Assembly: GCF_016598535.1 (NCBI RefSeq)
Contig: NZ_CP066779.1
Span: forward strand, 2,790,001-2,854,000
DNA: 64,000 bases
Source of the DNA: Rhodococcus sp. P-2
GTDB lineage: Bacteria > Actinomycetota > Actinomycetes > Mycobacteriales > Mycobacteriaceae
Reading direction: 5' to 3'
The notes under the pieces are model-generated. The model worked only from the letters and a program-made list of their open reading frames with translations. It searched no databases and was not told the origin of the DNA. The position numbers and the translations under genes were made by a program. Of the stretch, positions 7,609-17,945 are shown in pieces (position 1 is the stretch's first letter; each line of letters opens with the position of its first letter).

Positions 7609-8695
7609 AGTGACGCCAGACGGAGCGGCCCCGTCGCCGGCCCCGTCCGAGGTGATGACATACCGGCAGCAGACAGTCCTGCTGGCTCCCGGTCCCGTCG
7701 AGACGCTGGAACAGCCCAAGAATCTGGTCCTGATCGGATCGATTCTCACGGTGGTCGGCGTTGCGCTGCTCGGCACCGCGCTCTTCGGTTCGGCCATCAT
7801 GATGACCGTCCGCATCGTGCTCGCGCTCGTTGCCCTGGTTTTCCTCTTCAAAGGTCTCGGCAAACTCGGTACGTCCAAGTGGGGCAGTCAGTTCGATCTC
7901 TCGTACTGGCTGGCGTGCATCTGGCTGGTCGCACTGATCCTGGCCGCGATCTTCGCACCGCTGCTGCCGCTCGGTGAGTACAAGGACACGGTCAAGACCT
8001 TGGCCGAGCCGGGCTTCGCCTCGCCGAGCCTGCTGTCAGATCACCCGTTGGGTACCAACAACTTCGGTCTCGACCTGCTTGCCCGCGCTCTGTTCGGTGC
8101 TCGAGCATCCTTGACCGTGGCCATCTGCGCCGTACTGATCGGCATGATCATCGGCGGAACCATCGGCGTCATGGCCGGTTACTTCCGCGGCAAGGTCGAC
8201 GCAGTCGTCGGAATCCTGACCAACTCGCTGCTGGCCATTCCTTCCCTGGTGCTGTTGATCGCACTGGCCGCCGTGCTCACGTCGAACCTGCGCAACATCA
8301 CCCTTGCACTTTCGATTCTCTGCATTCCCAGCATGGTTCGAATCGCCAGGGCCAACACCATCGTCGTCGCCCAACGGGAGTTCGTGCTTGCCGCGAGGGC
8401 GATGGGCGCCACCAAATGGCGCGTCATCTGGCGCGAGCTGGTTCCCAACGTCCTCGTCCCCGTCGCCGCGCTCGGCCTGGTGGCCGTCTCCGGCCTGATC
8501 GTCGCGGAAGCGTCACTCAGCTTCCTCGGACTCGGTATCGCACAACCAGATCCGACGTGGGGCAACATGATTGCGGAAGGTCAGGGCGGGATCGTGGAGA
8601 AGCATCCGTTCATCGTCCTGGTACCAGGCGTCTTCCTCTTCCTGACGGTGTTCTCCTTCAACCTCATCGGCGAGAAGTATCGGAGTAAGCTGTGA
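7595..8695 (+). CDS. Peptide ABC transporter permease, DppC/OppC type, with extended N-terminus
   Basis: A 366-residue permease, about 60-70 residues longer than usual DppC proteins. The extra N-terminal part adds a hydrophilic leader and two hydrophobic segments (near LVLIGSILTVVGVALLGTAL and VRIVLALVALVFLFKGLG) before the usual first helix. The core has the DppC signature DHPLGTNNFGLDLLARALFGAR and the EAA loop ALAARAMGATKWR-like stretch. GTG 7595 sits five bases after GAGGAG; ATG 7601 is an alternative six bases on. It overlaps the previous gene by 14 bases, and its own TGA overlaps the next GTG. Confidence 0.88.
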   Translation: MSMSEVTPDGAAPSPAPSEVMTYRQQTVLLAPGPVETLEQPKNLVLIGSILTVVGVALLGTALFGSAIMMTVRIVLALVALVFLFKGLGKLGTSKWGSQFDLSYWLACIWLVALILAAIFAPLLPLGEYKDTVKTLAEPGFASPSLLSDHPLGTNNFGLDLLARALFGARASLTVAICAVLIGMIIGGTIGVMAGYFRGKVDAVVGILTNSLLAIPSLVLLIALAAVLTSNLRNITLALSILCIPSMVRIARANTIVVAQREFVLAARAMGATKWRVIWRELVPNVLVPVAALGLVAVSGLIVAEASLSFLGLGIAQPDPTWGNMIAEGQGGIVEKHPFIVLVPGVFLFLTVFSFNLIGEKYRSKL

Positions 8696-9789
8696 CCACT
8701 TCAGCTCAGCACGGCGTTCCGCTGCTGCAGGCGGACAACATCAGAACCGTATTCGCCACTCCCCGTGGCCAGTTGCGAGCAGTCGACGGCGTCTCGATCC
8801 ACGTCTCCGCCGGCGAGACTCTCGGCATCGTCGGTGAATCCGGTTCCGGCAAGTCGGTTCTCGGACGCACCATCATGGGATTGCTCCAGAAGGGTCCGGC
8901 TCTCGACATCACCGGAACGGTGACGTTTGCCGGCCGCGACATGTCGACCATGAAGAAGTCGGAGATGAAGCATTTCTGGGGGCCGGAGATCGCCATGGTC
9001 TTCCAGGATCCGATGACCTCGCTCAATCCGTTCAAGCGCATCGGTACCCACATCACCGAATCCTTGAAGTTCCACCTGGGACTGAAGAAGGACGCGGCCC
9101 GCGATCGCGCTGCGGAACTCCTGTCGATGGTGGGCATCCCCGAGCCGAAGCGTCGGCTCGATCAGTACCCACACGAGCTGTCGGGCGGTATGCGACAGCG
9201 CGTCGTCATCGCGATGGCCCTGGCCTGCGAGCCGAAACTGCTGATCGCCGACGAGCCGACCACCGCCCTCGACGTGACCGTGCAGAAGCAGATCCTCGAC
9301 CTGCTCGCCTCGCTCAACGACAAGCTCAACATGGCCGTCATCCTGATCAGCCACGACCTCGGTGTGGTGTCGGGTCGATCGGATCGCGTCGCGGTCATGT
9401 ACGCCGGTTCCGTCGTGGAGACGTCGGCAACCGAAGAGCTGTTCACTCGTCCGCGTCACCCCTACACCGAAGCGCTGATGGCCGCGATTCCGCGACTCGA
9501 ATCACCGACGCACACAGTGCTGCAGACAATCCCGGGTGGGCTCCCGGACATGACGAAGCCGATCACCGGCTGCCGCTTCGCTGCCCGTTGCCGTTACGCC
9601 CAGGACGACTGCCTGACCGGCGACCCGGCTCTGGCACCCGGCGGTCCGGGAGACAACACAACCGAAAGCCACACGTTCGCGTGCCACTACCCGGTCGATA
9701 CCCCGGAAGGCACAACGGCATTGGTCGCCAACGAGAAGGCCGGTACTACCGCAGCGGGCCTCTCGCTCGCGGTGAAGGAGATGGTCTGA
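8692..9789 (+). CDS. Peptide ABC transporter ATPase, DppD/OppD type
   Basis: A 365-residue ATP-hydrolysing subunit. Walker A is GESGSGKS (residues 48-55), followed by a Q-loop in VFQDPMTSLNPF, signature LSGGMRQR, Walker B LLIADEPTTALD and switch histidine in ISHDLG. The C-terminal oligopeptide-transporter extension with several cysteines (CRFAARCRYAQDDC) is typical of DppD and can hold an iron-sulfur cluster in relatives. GTG 8692 overlaps the upstream stop in a GTGA, and the gene ends in an ATGA-type junction with the second ATPase. Confidence 0.92.
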   Translation: MTTSAQHGVPLLQADNIRTVFATPRGQLRAVDGVSIHVSAGETLGIVGESGSGKSVLGRTIMGLLQKGPALDITGTVTFAGRDMSTMKKSEMKHFWGPEIAMVFQDPMTSLNPFKRIGTHITESLKFHLGLKKDAARDRAAELLSMVGIPEPKRRLDQYPHELSGGMRQRVVIAMALACEPKLLIADEPTTALDVTVQKQILDLLASLNDKLNMAVILISHDLGVVSGRSDRVAVMYAGSVVETSATEELFTRPRHPYTEALMAAIPRLESPTHTVLQTIPGGLPDMTKPITGCRFAARCRYAQDDCLTGDPALAPGGPGDNTTESHTFACHYPVDTPEGTTALVANEKAGTTAAGLSLAVKEMV

Positions 9790-10778
9790 TGACTGCAGCA
9801 ACCGATACCAGAAAGCCCGAGACGGTGGACGCGGCCCTGACGGTCGAGGACCTGGTCGTCGAATTCAACGTCGGCAAAGGGCAGACCGTTCACGCGGTGT
9901 CCGGGATCAGCTTCACCGTCGCTCCGGGTGAAACCTTGGGCGTGGTCGGTGAATCCGGCTGTGGCAAGTCCACGGCGGGCCGGGCGATCATGCAGCTGCC
10001 CTCACCGACGTCGGGTTCCATTCGCCTGGGTGAGACGGAAATGACGGCACTGGGCGCGGAGGAATTGCGTCGCAGTCGCACTCAGTTGCAGATGATCTTC
10101 CAGGACCCGATCTCCTCGCTGAACCCGCGACGCAAGGTCAAGGCTCTCATCACCGAGGGTCCGTCGATCTGGGGCGGAAAAGACAAGGCCGCCATCGAAG
10201 CTCGGGCGCGCGAGGTTCTTGCCGAGGTCGGGTTGGACCCGGACATGGTGTGGGACCGAACCCCGCGCGAGCTCTCGGGTGGACAGTGCCAGCGCGTGTG
10301 CATCGCCCGCGCATTGATGCTCGACCCCAAGGTCCTGATCTGTGACGAGCCGGTCTCGAGCCTCGACGTCTCCGTGCAGGCGCAGATTCTGAACCTGCTC
10401 GAGGACGCGAAGAAGCGTCACGGGCTGTCGCTGCTGTTCATTGCGCACAACATGGCCGTCGTGAAGAACATCAGCGACCGCGTGATGATCATGTACTTGG
10501 GCCGGGTCTGCGAAATCGTTCCGGCGGAAGACATGCAGAACCGTGCGTTGCACCCGTACACGCAGCTACTGCTGTCGTCCATTCCCGATCCTGACGCCAC
10601 CGTCACGGCGGCGCAGAACGTCGAGCAGAAGGTCATCGAACTGCCGTCGCCGCTCAATCCGCCCAGTGGCTGCCGGTTCCGCACGCGGTGCCCGCTGGCC
10701 ACCGATCTGTGCGCGGAGGAAGTTCCCGAACTTCGTCTCGTCGAGGGTGGACACCAGGTGGCGTGCCACAACGTGTGA
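9789..10778 (+). CDS. Peptide ABC transporter ATPase, DppF/OppF type
   Basis: A 329-residue ATPase pairing with the preceding subunit. Walker A GESGCGKS (54-61), Q-loop IFQDPISSLNPR, signature LSGGQCQR, Walker B VLICDEPVSSLD and histidine in IAHNMAVV are all intact. The C-terminal cysteine segment CRFRTRCPLATDLC is again present. ATG 9789 overlaps the previous stop by one base. The signature's second Q-to-C change (GGQCQR rather than GGQRQR) is unusual but lies at a tolerant position. It is the last gene of the importer operon; the next gene is convergent. Confidence 0.92.
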   Translation: MTAATDTRKPETVDAALTVEDLVVEFNVGKGQTVHAVSGISFTVAPGETLGVVGESGCGKSTAGRAIMQLPSPTSGSIRLGETEMTALGAEELRRSRTQLQMIFQDPISSLNPRRKVKALITEGPSIWGGKDKAAIEARAREVLAEVGLDPDMVWDRTPRELSGGQCQRVCIARALMLDPKVLICDEPVSSLDVSVQAQILNLLEDAKKRHGLSLLFIAHNMAVVKNISDRVMIMYLGRVCEIVPAEDMQNRALHPYTQLLLSSIPDPDATVTAAQNVEQKVIELPSPLNPPSGCRFRTRCPLATDLCAEEVPELRLVEGGHQVACHNV

Positions 10779-10784
10779 GTTGAG

Positions 10785-11393
10785 CTAGACGCGCAACATG
10801 TTTCGCACGTGACCGGTTTCGTTGATCGACCCGACCCTTCGGCTTCCATTCCGGGAAACAAGAATTCGAGTGACGGAGACGTACTCGATCGGGAAGGTCA
10901 ACGGACGCTCCAGCCCGAGCAGTTCCTGCAGAACGATGTTGACGACGCCGCCGTGGCAGAAGATCGCCACGGTGGCGTCGTTGTCGGTCGCCGCGACCAC
11001 GTCGTCGATCGCGCCGAGTACTCGCTCGCGAAAAGCGTCGGCGTCCACCGACTCGGGTAGCCAGCCGGCTTTGATGCGCGCATACGTTTCCGGTGCGCGT
11101 TCCAAGACCTCGTGCATCGGGATGTAGTGGGGCTGCTCGTAGTCGTATTCCGCCAGACCTTCGAGCTGGGTGACCGGAAGTTCCAATACCTGCGCTACCG
11201 GGGCCGCGGTCTCGAGCGCACGCTTCTGCGGGCTGCTGAACAGTCCGGTGATCCGGTACGGCGCCAGTGCTGCGGGCAGCCGACGTGCCTGGGCACGGCC
11301 TTCGTCGGTGAGCGAGGGATCGGCGCGGCCTTCGGTGACCTCGGCCAGTTCGGGGAGCGCGTGTCGGATCAGGAGTAGTTGCACCCACGTCAC
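10785..11393 (-). CDS. Histidine phosphatase family protein (phosphoglycerate-mutase-like)
   Basis: A 202-residue cytoplasmic phosphatase. The catalytic RHA motif sits at residues 10-12 (LLLIRHALPE), a second arginine in FSSPQKRALETA, and the second catalytic histidine in FCHGGVV. I chose GTG 11393 because it overlaps the TGA of the upstream diguanylate-cyclase gene as GTGA, indicating translational coupling; GTG 11384 is an alternative. The substrate cannot be told from sequence. The pairing with a GGDEF gene suggests co-expression, not necessarily a shared substrate. Confidence 0.85.
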   Translation of the reverse strand: MTWVQLLLIRHALPELAEVTEGRADPSLTDEGRAQARRLPAALAPYRITGLFSSPQKRALETAAPVAQVLELPVTQLEGLAEYDYEQPHYIPMHEVLERAPETYARIKAGWLPESVDADAFRERVLGAIDDVVAATDNDATVAIFCHGGVVNIVLQELLGLERPLTFPIEYVSVTRILVSRNGSRRVGSINETGHVRNMLRV

Positions 11394-12799
11394 CTTGCCA
11401 TGTAGAGATCGAACGCCACCACGAGGTTTCGGCCTTCGCGTTTCGCCTGGTACATCGCGTTGTCGGCGATGTCGAGCAAGGTCTCCATCCCCGGCATCGC
11501 CCGGTCTACCCAGGCGACGCCGATACTGACCGTCCCCGCGAAGCCGCGAATGGAACGGGCGTGGGTCTCCTGGGTCTGCCGGATACGCTCCGCGAGCTGG
11601 ATGGCTTCCTCGAAGGTGCAATCGGCCATCGCGACGGCAAACTCCTCACCGCCCAGGCGGCCGGAGAGCCCGAGCCCTTCGGCGGTGGCGAGGAGGGTGT
11701 TTCCGAATTGTTCGAGGACTGAATCGCCGGTGAGGTGGCCGAGGTTGTCGTTGATCGATTTGAAGTGGTCGAGATCGAGCATCATGACGGCGATCGATCG
11801 TTGCGCTGTGTGCTGGGTGTCGAGGAGTTCCTGCGACCGGGTCAAGAACGCGTGCCGACTCAGTGTTCCGGTCAGGGCGTCGCATTCGGCGATGCGTTGG
11901 AGTTCGCGCTCAGCGCGCCGCTGCGCTCCCGTGGCGACGGCTACGGCGATGGGGGAGAGTGCCATCAAGATGACGGAGATTCTGGTGGTCACGCCTTCGC
12001 TCAGCAGGTGAACCGGATCTGCCAACGCCAGGCGCCCCTTGCCCGCCATGACCAGCGCCCACGCACTCCATCCGGCTGCCAGGAGCGAGGTGCTGAACAG
12101 CGAGACGCGCATCGCGCACCACAGGAGCGCCGGCATCGGAAGCAGCAACGCGAGGGCGCCCTGCACCTCCAACGCGAGCGGCAGACAGGCCAGGAGTGCG
12201 GCCAGCGGCGCGAGGATCTGTGCGAGCCGCCTGAGCCGGAGGCTTTGACGTACAGAGGGCCCGAGAGTGCGAAGAATGTGTTCGAGCGTCGGTGCCGAAA
12301 GAACGATCGGCAGCACGATCAGATACGTACACAGGTCGGCGAAGAACCAGCCCACCAATTCCGTTGCCGCACCGCTTCCTTCGTGGAGTTGAGTGCGGAG
12401 TGCGCTGGCGGACCCGGCCGTCAGAGATGCCAGAACCGAAACGAGAAAGATTCTGGTGGTGTATTTCGCTTCGGACACTCGCTGTGGAAAGCAGCCGAGC
12501 AAGTTCGCGGCGATCAATCCCGTCGTGACTCCGACCAGGTTGATCGCATTCAGTTCGAAGGCCCGCTGCACGGGGCTTCCGGTCGCAAGATCCGCTGTCA
12601 TCAGCGCGGCGCCGCCGACAGCCAGCCCGATCGGCGCGAACGAGCGAGGGTTACGAAGGAGAATGCCCAGAAGGATCGCGTTGGCGGGCCAGAAGGTCGA
12701 GAGAAACCCGGGCGGACGGGCGGCGATGCCCGCCAGAGCGACAACGAGGATCGCCACGAAAATCAGGCACGAGCGCACCTGACGTGTCGAACGGTCCAT
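11390..12799 (-). CDS. Membrane diguanylate cyclase with MASE1-like sensor domain
   Basis: A 469-residue protein. Residues 1 to about 290 hold eight or so hydrophobic segments with the MASE1-like FWPANAILLGILLRNP near the N-terminus. The GGDEF domain follows (DALTGTLSRHAF onward), with the active-site variant GGEEF at residues 383-387, which is catalytically competent in the family. The RxxD inhibitory site five residues before this motif is absent, so product feedback is probably lacking. It should make c-di-GMP in response to a membrane signal. Its stop overlaps the histidine-phosphatase start by four bases. Confidence 0.88.
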   Translation of the reverse strand: MDRSTRQVRSCLIFVAILVVALAGIAARPPGFLSTFWPANAILLGILLRNPRSFAPIGLAVGGAALMTADLATGSPVQRAFELNAINLVGVTTGLIAANLLGCFPQRVSEAKYTTRIFLVSVLASLTAGSASALRTQLHEGSGAATELVGWFFADLCTYLIVLPIVLSAPTLEHILRTLGPSVRQSLRLRRLAQILAPLAALLACLPLALEVQGALALLLPMPALLWCAMRVSLFSTSLLAAGWSAWALVMAGKGRLALADPVHLLSEGVTTRISVILMALSPIAVAVATGAQRRAERELQRIAECDALTGTLSRHAFLTRSQELLDTQHTAQRSIAVMMLDLDHFKSINDNLGHLTGDSVLEQFGNTLLATAEGLGLSGRLGGEEFAVAMADCTFEEAIQLAERIRQTQETHARSIRGFAGTVSIGVAWVDRAMPGMETLLDIADNAMYQAKREGRNLVVAFDLYMAR

Positions 12800-12870
12800 G
12801 GTCAGCCTGTCGTAGAAAGCAGAAGCTGTCCGAGACTAGCAATGATCCGGCTACTGTCCGAGTTGTAACT

Positions 12871-13767
12871 TTAAGTGTCATCCCGACGGTTCGGCTGCGT
12901 GAGGCGCCGGATCAAGTTCGCCAACTCCTCTGGCTGATCGATCATGGCGTGGTGATGCGCCGGGCGTAGGACGTGAAAGCTCCCGCCGAGGTAGGTGGCG
13001 AGTTTCTGTTGTTTCGCCATCCACGCGATGGACCAGGGAGTGGTGTGGCCCGTGTGAGCGGCAACGACGCTGAGGTCGATGTCGGGCAGTGGATGCTTGC
13101 TCGAGCGTCGTAAAGCGGTGAGTTCCAGCGCCATATCGGTGTACGCGACGTATTCGATCATCGCCGCTTCGAGGTAGTGCGGTTCGCTGTAGATCTTCCG
13201 GACCCATTCGAGGGTGGCTTCGGACGAGCCGCTCGGCGGCACGGACTGGTTGAGGATCTTGCGCGTCGTCGTGCCGAGGAGTCGTTGGAGCCCGGTGGTG
13301 CTGAACGAAGCCGCGGCAGCTCGGGAGGCGATCAGGAGAAGGTCGCGGGGGAAGAGACGTTTCGGCTCCTTCTCGGCGCTCGAATCGAGAAGCAGCATGC
13401 CCGCCGCCCGCTCCGGGAACAAGCGGGCGAAGCCTTCGACGTAGAAGCCGGCGATGGAGTGGCCGACCACCACAGCCGACCCTGTCAGTCCCAGTGTGTC
13501 GAGGACATCGCGGATCCGCTGAGCTTCGCCGCGGACGGTCGGCACGTCGGACGACGGTTCGCTGAGCCCGAAGCCCGGTCGATCGAAGCGGACGACGGTG
13601 TGGTCCGACTGAAGATGACGTGCGCAGTCATCCCAGTCGAACCAGTTGCCCGCCAGCCCGCCGCACAGGACGACGACGGGGCCGTCGCCCTCGGCGAGAA
13701 CGTGCAGTCGGCTCTCGCCGACCTGCAGGATCTCGCCCGGTGGTTTCACGTGGAACAATTCCGGCAC
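12871..13767 (-). CDS. Alpha/beta-fold hydrolase
   Basis: About 298 residues from GTG 13767. The nucleophile elbow is GHSIAG (102-107, Ser104), the oxyanion region is VVVLCGGLAGNW, and RFDRPGFGLSE is the usual strand-4 motif. A histidine in RPAHHHAMIDQP near the C-terminus is the likely base. The frame is open further upstream, but that would run into lysX, whose stop is 13 bases before this start. GTG 13749 is another candidate. It is probably co-transcribed with lysX. The substrate (ester, epoxide or haloalkane) cannot be assigned. Confidence 0.8.
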   Translation of the reverse strand: MPELFHVKPPGEILQVGESRLHVLAEGDGPVVVLCGGLAGNWFDWDDCARHLQSDHTVVRFDRPGFGLSEPSSDVPTVRGEAQRIRDVLDTLGLTGSAVVVGHSIAGFYVEGFARLFPERAAGMLLLDSSAEKEPKRLFPRDLLLIASRAAAASFSTTGLQRLLGTTTRKILNQSVPPSGSSEATLEWVRKIYSEPHYLEAAMIEYVAYTDMALELTALRRSSKHPLPDIDLSVVAAHTGHTTPWSIAWMAKQQKLATYLGGSFHVLRPAHHHAMIDQPEELANLIRRLTQPNRRDDT

Positions 13768-13780
13768 GCGAGAATCCGGA

Positions 13781-16700
13781 CTACTGACGCGGTTTCGCGA
13801 GGGGGAAGGCCAGTGTCTCTCGGATGCTGCCACCCGTGATCAGCATGACGATTCGGTCGACGCCCATCCCGAGACCGCCCGTCGGCGGCATCGCGTGTTC
13901 GAGGGCTTGGAGGAAGTCCTCGTCCAACTCCATCGCCTCGGGGTCGCCGCCCGCCGCGAGCATCGACTGCTCGGTGAGCCGGTTGCGCTGATCCACCGGG
14001 TCGGTCAGCTCGCTGTACGCGGTTCCGAGTTCGACGCCCCACGCCACCAGGTCCCACTTCTCGGCGACGCCGGGGATGCTGCGATGCGGCCGGGTGAGCG
14101 GCGACATCGAGGTGGGGAAGTTGGTGTAGAACGTCGGGAACTCGGTGTAGTCCTCGACCAGGTGCTCGTACATTTCCTGCGCGATGGCACCGGTATCCCA
14201 GCTGGACTGGTACGGGATCTCGTTGGCGTCGCACAGCTTCTGCAGGTCTTCGAGACTTGTCTCGGGGGAGACGTCGACACCAAGTTTTTCGGCGACGGCG
14301 CCGTGCATCGTCTTCACCGGCCATTCGCCGGAGATGTCGACCTCGACCAGTTCGCCGTCCGGGCCGGGTCGCATGATGATCTCGCGACCGAAGGCTGCGA
14401 CGGCCGCCGCCTGGATCAGCTCGCGGCACATCCGCATCATGCCCTCGTAATCGCTGTGGGCTTCGTAGGCCTCGAGGATCGTGAACTCGGGGTTGTGTTT
14501 GAAGTCGACGCCCTCGTTGCGGAACACGCGGCCGATCTCGAACACCTTCTCCATACCTGCGACGCACAAGCGCTTCAGGTACAGCTCGGGTGCGATGCGG
14601 AGATAGAGGTCGAGGTTGTATGCGTTGATGTGTGTCAGGAACGGAGCGGCGTTCGCGCCGCCGTGCACCTGCTGCAGGATCGGGGTCTCGACTTCGAGGT
14701 ATCCGCGACCACCGAGTGAATCGCGTAGCGACTTCACGACTGCGCTTCGGGCCTCGAGCAGTTCGCGGGCCTTCGGGTTGAGGGCGATGTCGAGGTACCG
14801 CTGGCGGACGCGAGTCTCGGGATCCGAGAGGCCCTTCCACTTGTCGGGCAACGGGTGCAGGCACTTGCCGTTCATGCGCCACTCGACGGCGATGAGCGAC
14901 AGCTCGCCCTTGCGGCTGCGCCCGATGGTTCCGCTGACCTCGATCAGGTCACCGAGATCGAACTCGGCTGCGAACTCCGCCAGTTTCTCCCGGCCGACAT
15001 TGTCCTGGTCGACCAGAACCTGGATGTCGCCGGACCAGTCGCGCACGTCCGTGAACACGACTCCGCCGTAGTCGCGAACCCTCAGCAGGCGTCCCGCGAT
15101 GCGTACGCGGGTGCCCTCCGGCGACTTCGCTGCGGCAGCGATCGTGTGCGTCGGCGGATAGGCGACGGGGTAGGCGGCGATCCCTTCGTCGGCGAGTTGC
15201 GCGAGCTTGTTCATGCGTACTCGAACCTGCTCGGGTCGACGCGGACCGTTGGTCGTGAACGACGGCGCCGAGTCCGGTGGGCTGCCGTCAGCATGCAACC
15301 CTTCGGACGTCACCAGAGCTGCAGGCACCGCCGCATGCGTTCCGGTGTGCTTGACGACCTGGCTCGACTTGCGCCCGAAACTGGGCAGCACCACGAAGCC
15401 TTCGGCGATGGCCGACGCGAATCCGACCCGCGGCAGCTCACGGTTGTCCTCGAAGCAGAGGAAGCGCGGCTCCCAATCCGGCTGGTACTTCACATTCGAG
15501 CGGTAGAGCGCTTCGAGTTGCCACCAGCGAGAGAAGAAGACGAGCACCGAGCGCCAGATGCGGAGGATCGGGCCGGCGCCGATGCGCGAACCTTCCTCGA
15601 ACACCGAGCGGAACACGGCGAAGTTGAGTGAGACCCGCACGACGCCGATCTCGTCCGAACGTGTGGCCAACTCCGAGACCATCAATTCGACGACACCGTT
15701 GGGCGCCGTCGGCTTGCGACGCATCAGGTCGAGCGAAACGCCGTTCGGTCCCCACGGCACGAGCGAAAGCATGCCGACGACGCTTTCGTCCTCGGTGCCT
15801 TCACCCATGACGGCTTCGACGAGGAGGCAGTCGCCGTCGAGGTGATCGCCCAGTCGGCCGAGTGCCATGGAGAAGCCGCGCTCGGTGTCGGTGTCGCGCC
15901 AGTCGTCGGCGCGGATGATGACGGCCGCCATGTCCTCGGGCGGGATGTCGCGATGGCGTCGCATCCGGACGGTGACGCCGTGGCGCCGCACGCGGGTGAC
16001 GGCCTGACGCACCGGGCGCATGTCGCGTCCGTTGAGGTTGAACTCGCGCGTGCGCAGGATCGCTTCGTCGCCGAGTTGCAGGACGCTCAAGCCTGCCTTC
16101 TTGTACGCCGTCGCCCCGGTTTCGCTGGCGCCCATGACGGCCGTCGCCCAGCCGTACTGCGACGCGAGCCCCTGCCACGCTTCGATGGCGTGCGGCCACG
16201 CTTCGGGATCGCCGATGGGATCACCACTGGCGAGGCAGACGCCGATCTCGACGCGGTACGTGATCGCGGCCTTGCCGCTCGGCGCGAAGATGACGGCCTT
16301 GTCGCGGCGGGTGGCGAAGTAAGCGAGGGAGTCGTCGGCACCGAAGTTCTGGATCAACCCGCGGATCGCGGACTCGTCGTTTCCGGTGAGGGCGTTGTTG
16401 GAGCGTTGCGCGCGGAAGAGCGTCATGACCGCGGCGAGTAGCGCGATGGCGCCGAGCAGACCGAGGACCGTGTTGACGAAGACGCGCGGGTGGCCGTCGA
16501 ACACCTCGTTGTCGACCGAAGCGGCCGCGGTGACGCGGTTCAAGGCCCAGAGGAATCGTTGGTTCTGCGGCAGGTCACCTGGGAAGAGTTCGACAAGGCC
16601 CCAACCGATCACGGTCGCGACGGCCATGCCGCCGATCAGAACGCCGAGCGCTTTCCAACCGGCGCCGCGTCGTACGCGTGTGTAGAACTCGGGCCTCGCC

Positions 16701-17137
16701 GCGATGAGGATTCCGATCACGACAAGCAGAACGACAACGGCGACGGCGTTGTTCGGGTTCTTGTCGACGATCGCGGAGGCGATGTTGGTGAGGGTGATCA
16801 GCGACAGGTAGATCGTCAACAGCCACCAGGCGATGCGCTTGCGGCTCGCGAGGGCGGCGGCGAGCAAGGCGACGACGAGCGCCCACGACAGGCTCGTATC
16901 CGGTGCGTCGAAGTAGTAGCTGTCGATGTATTCGCGTGGGACGCGGAGGATGTGCCGCAGTACCGGCGAGATGCTCCACAGGAACACCAGTACGGAGAAG
17001 ACTCCGAGGATCAGTCCCGAGATATGGGGAACCTGGCTGAACCGCCCTTTGCGGAATCGACGCGCCTGGCGCGGATTTTCGGGTGGCGATTCCACCAACT
17101 CTGCAGTGGTGTCCGATACCTCGGTCAATGGTGCCAT
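13781..17137 (-). CDS. lysX: Bifunctional lysylphosphatidylglycerol synthase / lysyl-tRNA synthetase LysX
   Basis: A 1118-residue fusion. The first 245 residues carry about seven membrane helices. A DUF2156/MprF-type catalytic domain (about 250-580) follows and transfers lysine from Lys-tRNA to phosphatidylglycerol. The C-terminal half is a class II lysyl-tRNA synthetase: an OB-fold near 650-750, motif 2 RVFRNEG (870-876) and motif 3 GLGMGVDR (about 1088-1095). This is the layout of mycobacterial LysX (Rv1640c), which gives resistance to cationic peptides. ATG 17137 follows GGAGAGGAAG. It diverges from the S4-domain gene; an alpha/beta hydrolase follows. Confidence 0.95.
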   Translation of the reverse strand: MAPLTEVSDTTAELVESPPENPRQARRFRKGRFSQVPHISGLILGVFSVLVFLWSISPVLRHILRVPREYIDSYYFDAPDTSLSWALVVALLAAALASRKRIAWWLLTIYLSLITLTNIASAIVDKNPNNAVAVVVLLVVIGILIAARPEFYTRVRRGAGWKALGVLIGGMAVATVIGWGLVELFPGDLPQNQRFLWALNRVTAAASVDNEVFDGHPRVFVNTVLGLLGAIALLAAVMTLFRAQRSNNALTGNDESAIRGLIQNFGADDSLAYFATRRDKAVIFAPSGKAAITYRVEIGVCLASGDPIGDPEAWPHAIEAWQGLASQYGWATAVMGASETGATAYKKAGLSVLQLGDEAILRTREFNLNGRDMRPVRQAVTRVRRHGVTVRMRRHRDIPPEDMAAVIIRADDWRDTDTERGFSMALGRLGDHLDGDCLLVEAVMGEGTEDESVVGMLSLVPWGPNGVSLDLMRRKPTAPNGVVELMVSELATRSDEIGVVRVSLNFAVFRSVFEEGSRIGAGPILRIWRSVLVFFSRWWQLEALYRSNVKYQPDWEPRFLCFEDNRELPRVGFASAIAEGFVVLPSFGRKSSQVVKHTGTHAAVPAALVTSEGLHADGSPPDSAPSFTTNGPRRPEQVRVRMNKLAQLADEGIAAYPVAYPPTHTIAAAAKSPEGTRVRIAGRLLRVRDYGGVVFTDVRDWSGDIQVLVDQDNVGREKLAEFAAEFDLGDLIEVSGTIGRSRKGELSLIAVEWRMNGKCLHPLPDKWKGLSDPETRVRQRYLDIALNPKARELLEARSAVVKSLRDSLGGRGYLEVETPILQQVHGGANAAPFLTHINAYNLDLYLRIAPELYLKRLCVAGMEKVFEIGRVFRNEGVDFKHNPEFTILEAYEAHSDYEGMMRMCRELIQAAAVAAFGREIIMRPGPDGELVEVDISGEWPVKTMHGAVAEKLGVDVSPETSLEDLQKLCDANEIPYQSSWDTGAIAQEMYEHLVEDYTEFPTFYTNFPTSMSPLTRPHRSIPGVAEKWDLVAWGVELGTAYSELTDPVDQRNRLTEQSMLAAGGDPEAMELDEDFLQALEHAMPPTGGLGMGVDRIVMLITGGSIRETLAFPLAKPRQ

Positions 17138-17216
17138 CGAGCTTCCTCTCCTACCGGTCGATCAGATCCTCACGCTAAGTGTGGTCTGTCGTGTCCAGTT
17201 TTGTGGGAGGAGGAAG

Positions 17217-17453
17217 ATGATTGACATGACCGACAACATTCCAGCAGTACCCATCCGCGACGAAATGATTCGGCTCGGTCAGTTTCTCAAGCTCGCGAAC
17301 CTCATCGAATCGGGCGCGGAGGCCAAGGAAGTGATCGCCGACGGCATGGTGTCGGTCAACGGTGAGGTCGAAGATCGTCGTGGCCGTCAGCTTCGTGACG
17401 GCGATGTCGTCGAGATCGGCGGGATGGCCGCCAAAGTGGAAGCCCCCGCCTGA
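17217..17453 (+). CDS. S4-domain RNA-binding protein (YbcJ/YaaA-like)
   Basis: A 78-residue protein that is almost entirely one S4 RNA-binding fold, with the landmark IRLGQFLKLANLIESGAEAK followed by VNGEVEDRRGRQLRDGDVVE. Such stand-alone S4 proteins associate with ribosomes or structured RNA. The start at ATG 17217 uses GGGAGG six bases upstream; ATG 17226 is a possible alternative. It diverges from lysX across 79 bp and is convergent with the rraA-like gene. No operon partner is seen. Confidence 0.85.
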   Translation: MIDMTDNIPAVPIRDEMIRLGQFLKLANLIESGAEAKEVIADGMVSVNGEVEDRRGRQLRDGDVVEIGGMAAKVEAPA

Positions 17454-17468
17454 TCCCGCGACTTCCGA

Positions 17469-17945
17469 CTAGCTTTCGCGAACGACGACGCCGTCCTGGT
17501 CGCTGTAGACGATCTCGCCGGGGTTGAACGTGACGCCGCCGATTTCGATCGGCACGTTCTTCTCGCCCGAACCGGTTTGCGTGCTCTTGCGCGGGTTGGT
17601 CCCCAAAGCCTTGACGCCGATGTCGAGGGTGCGCAGGATCGCCGAGTCGCGGACGGCTCCATTGACGATGACGCCGGCCCAGCCGTTGTCGACGCCGCGG
17701 CCGGCGATGATGTCGCCGACCAGCGCGGTGTGGATGCTCGCGTCACCGTCGACGACGAGGACTCCGCCGTTGCCCGGTTCGCTGAGCGTCTGCTTCACGA
17801 GCAGGTTGTCCTGGAAGCACTTGATGGTGGTGATGGGGCCGGCAAACACTTCACGTCCACCGAACTGGGTGAACTGCGTGTCGCAGCTACGGATGTCGGG
17901 TCCGATCTCGTCGGCAAGGTCAGCGGTCGCTACAGGCTCGGTCAT
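17469..17945 (-). CDS. rraA: RraA-family protein (RNase E regulator / HMG aldolase family)
   Basis: A 158-residue protein close to the usual 160. The family core [20 protein letters not shown] and the lead segment [11 protein letters not shown] are clear. Members either inhibit RNase E or act as 4-hydroxy-4-methyl-2-oxoglutarate / oxaloacetate aldolases, and the G-x-x-R-D residues of the aldolase metal site are present (GAVRD). It was formerly often misnamed MenG. It is a single gene, convergent with the S4 gene and followed upstream by a 150-bp gap in which I see no gene. Confidence 0.87.
   Translation of the reverse strand: MTEPVATADLADEIGPDIRSCDTQFTQFGGREVFAGPITTIKCFQDNLLVKQTLSEPGNGGVLVVDGDASIHTALVGDIIAGRGVDNGWAGVIVNGAVRDSAILRTLDIGVKALGTNPRKSTQTGSGEKNVPIEIGGVTFNPGEIVYSDQDGVVVRES

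Noticed and set aside
13781-17137. LysX fusion as a novel protein
   Set aside because: The same fusion is known in mycobacteria and related actinomycetes, so it is annotated but not counted as new.
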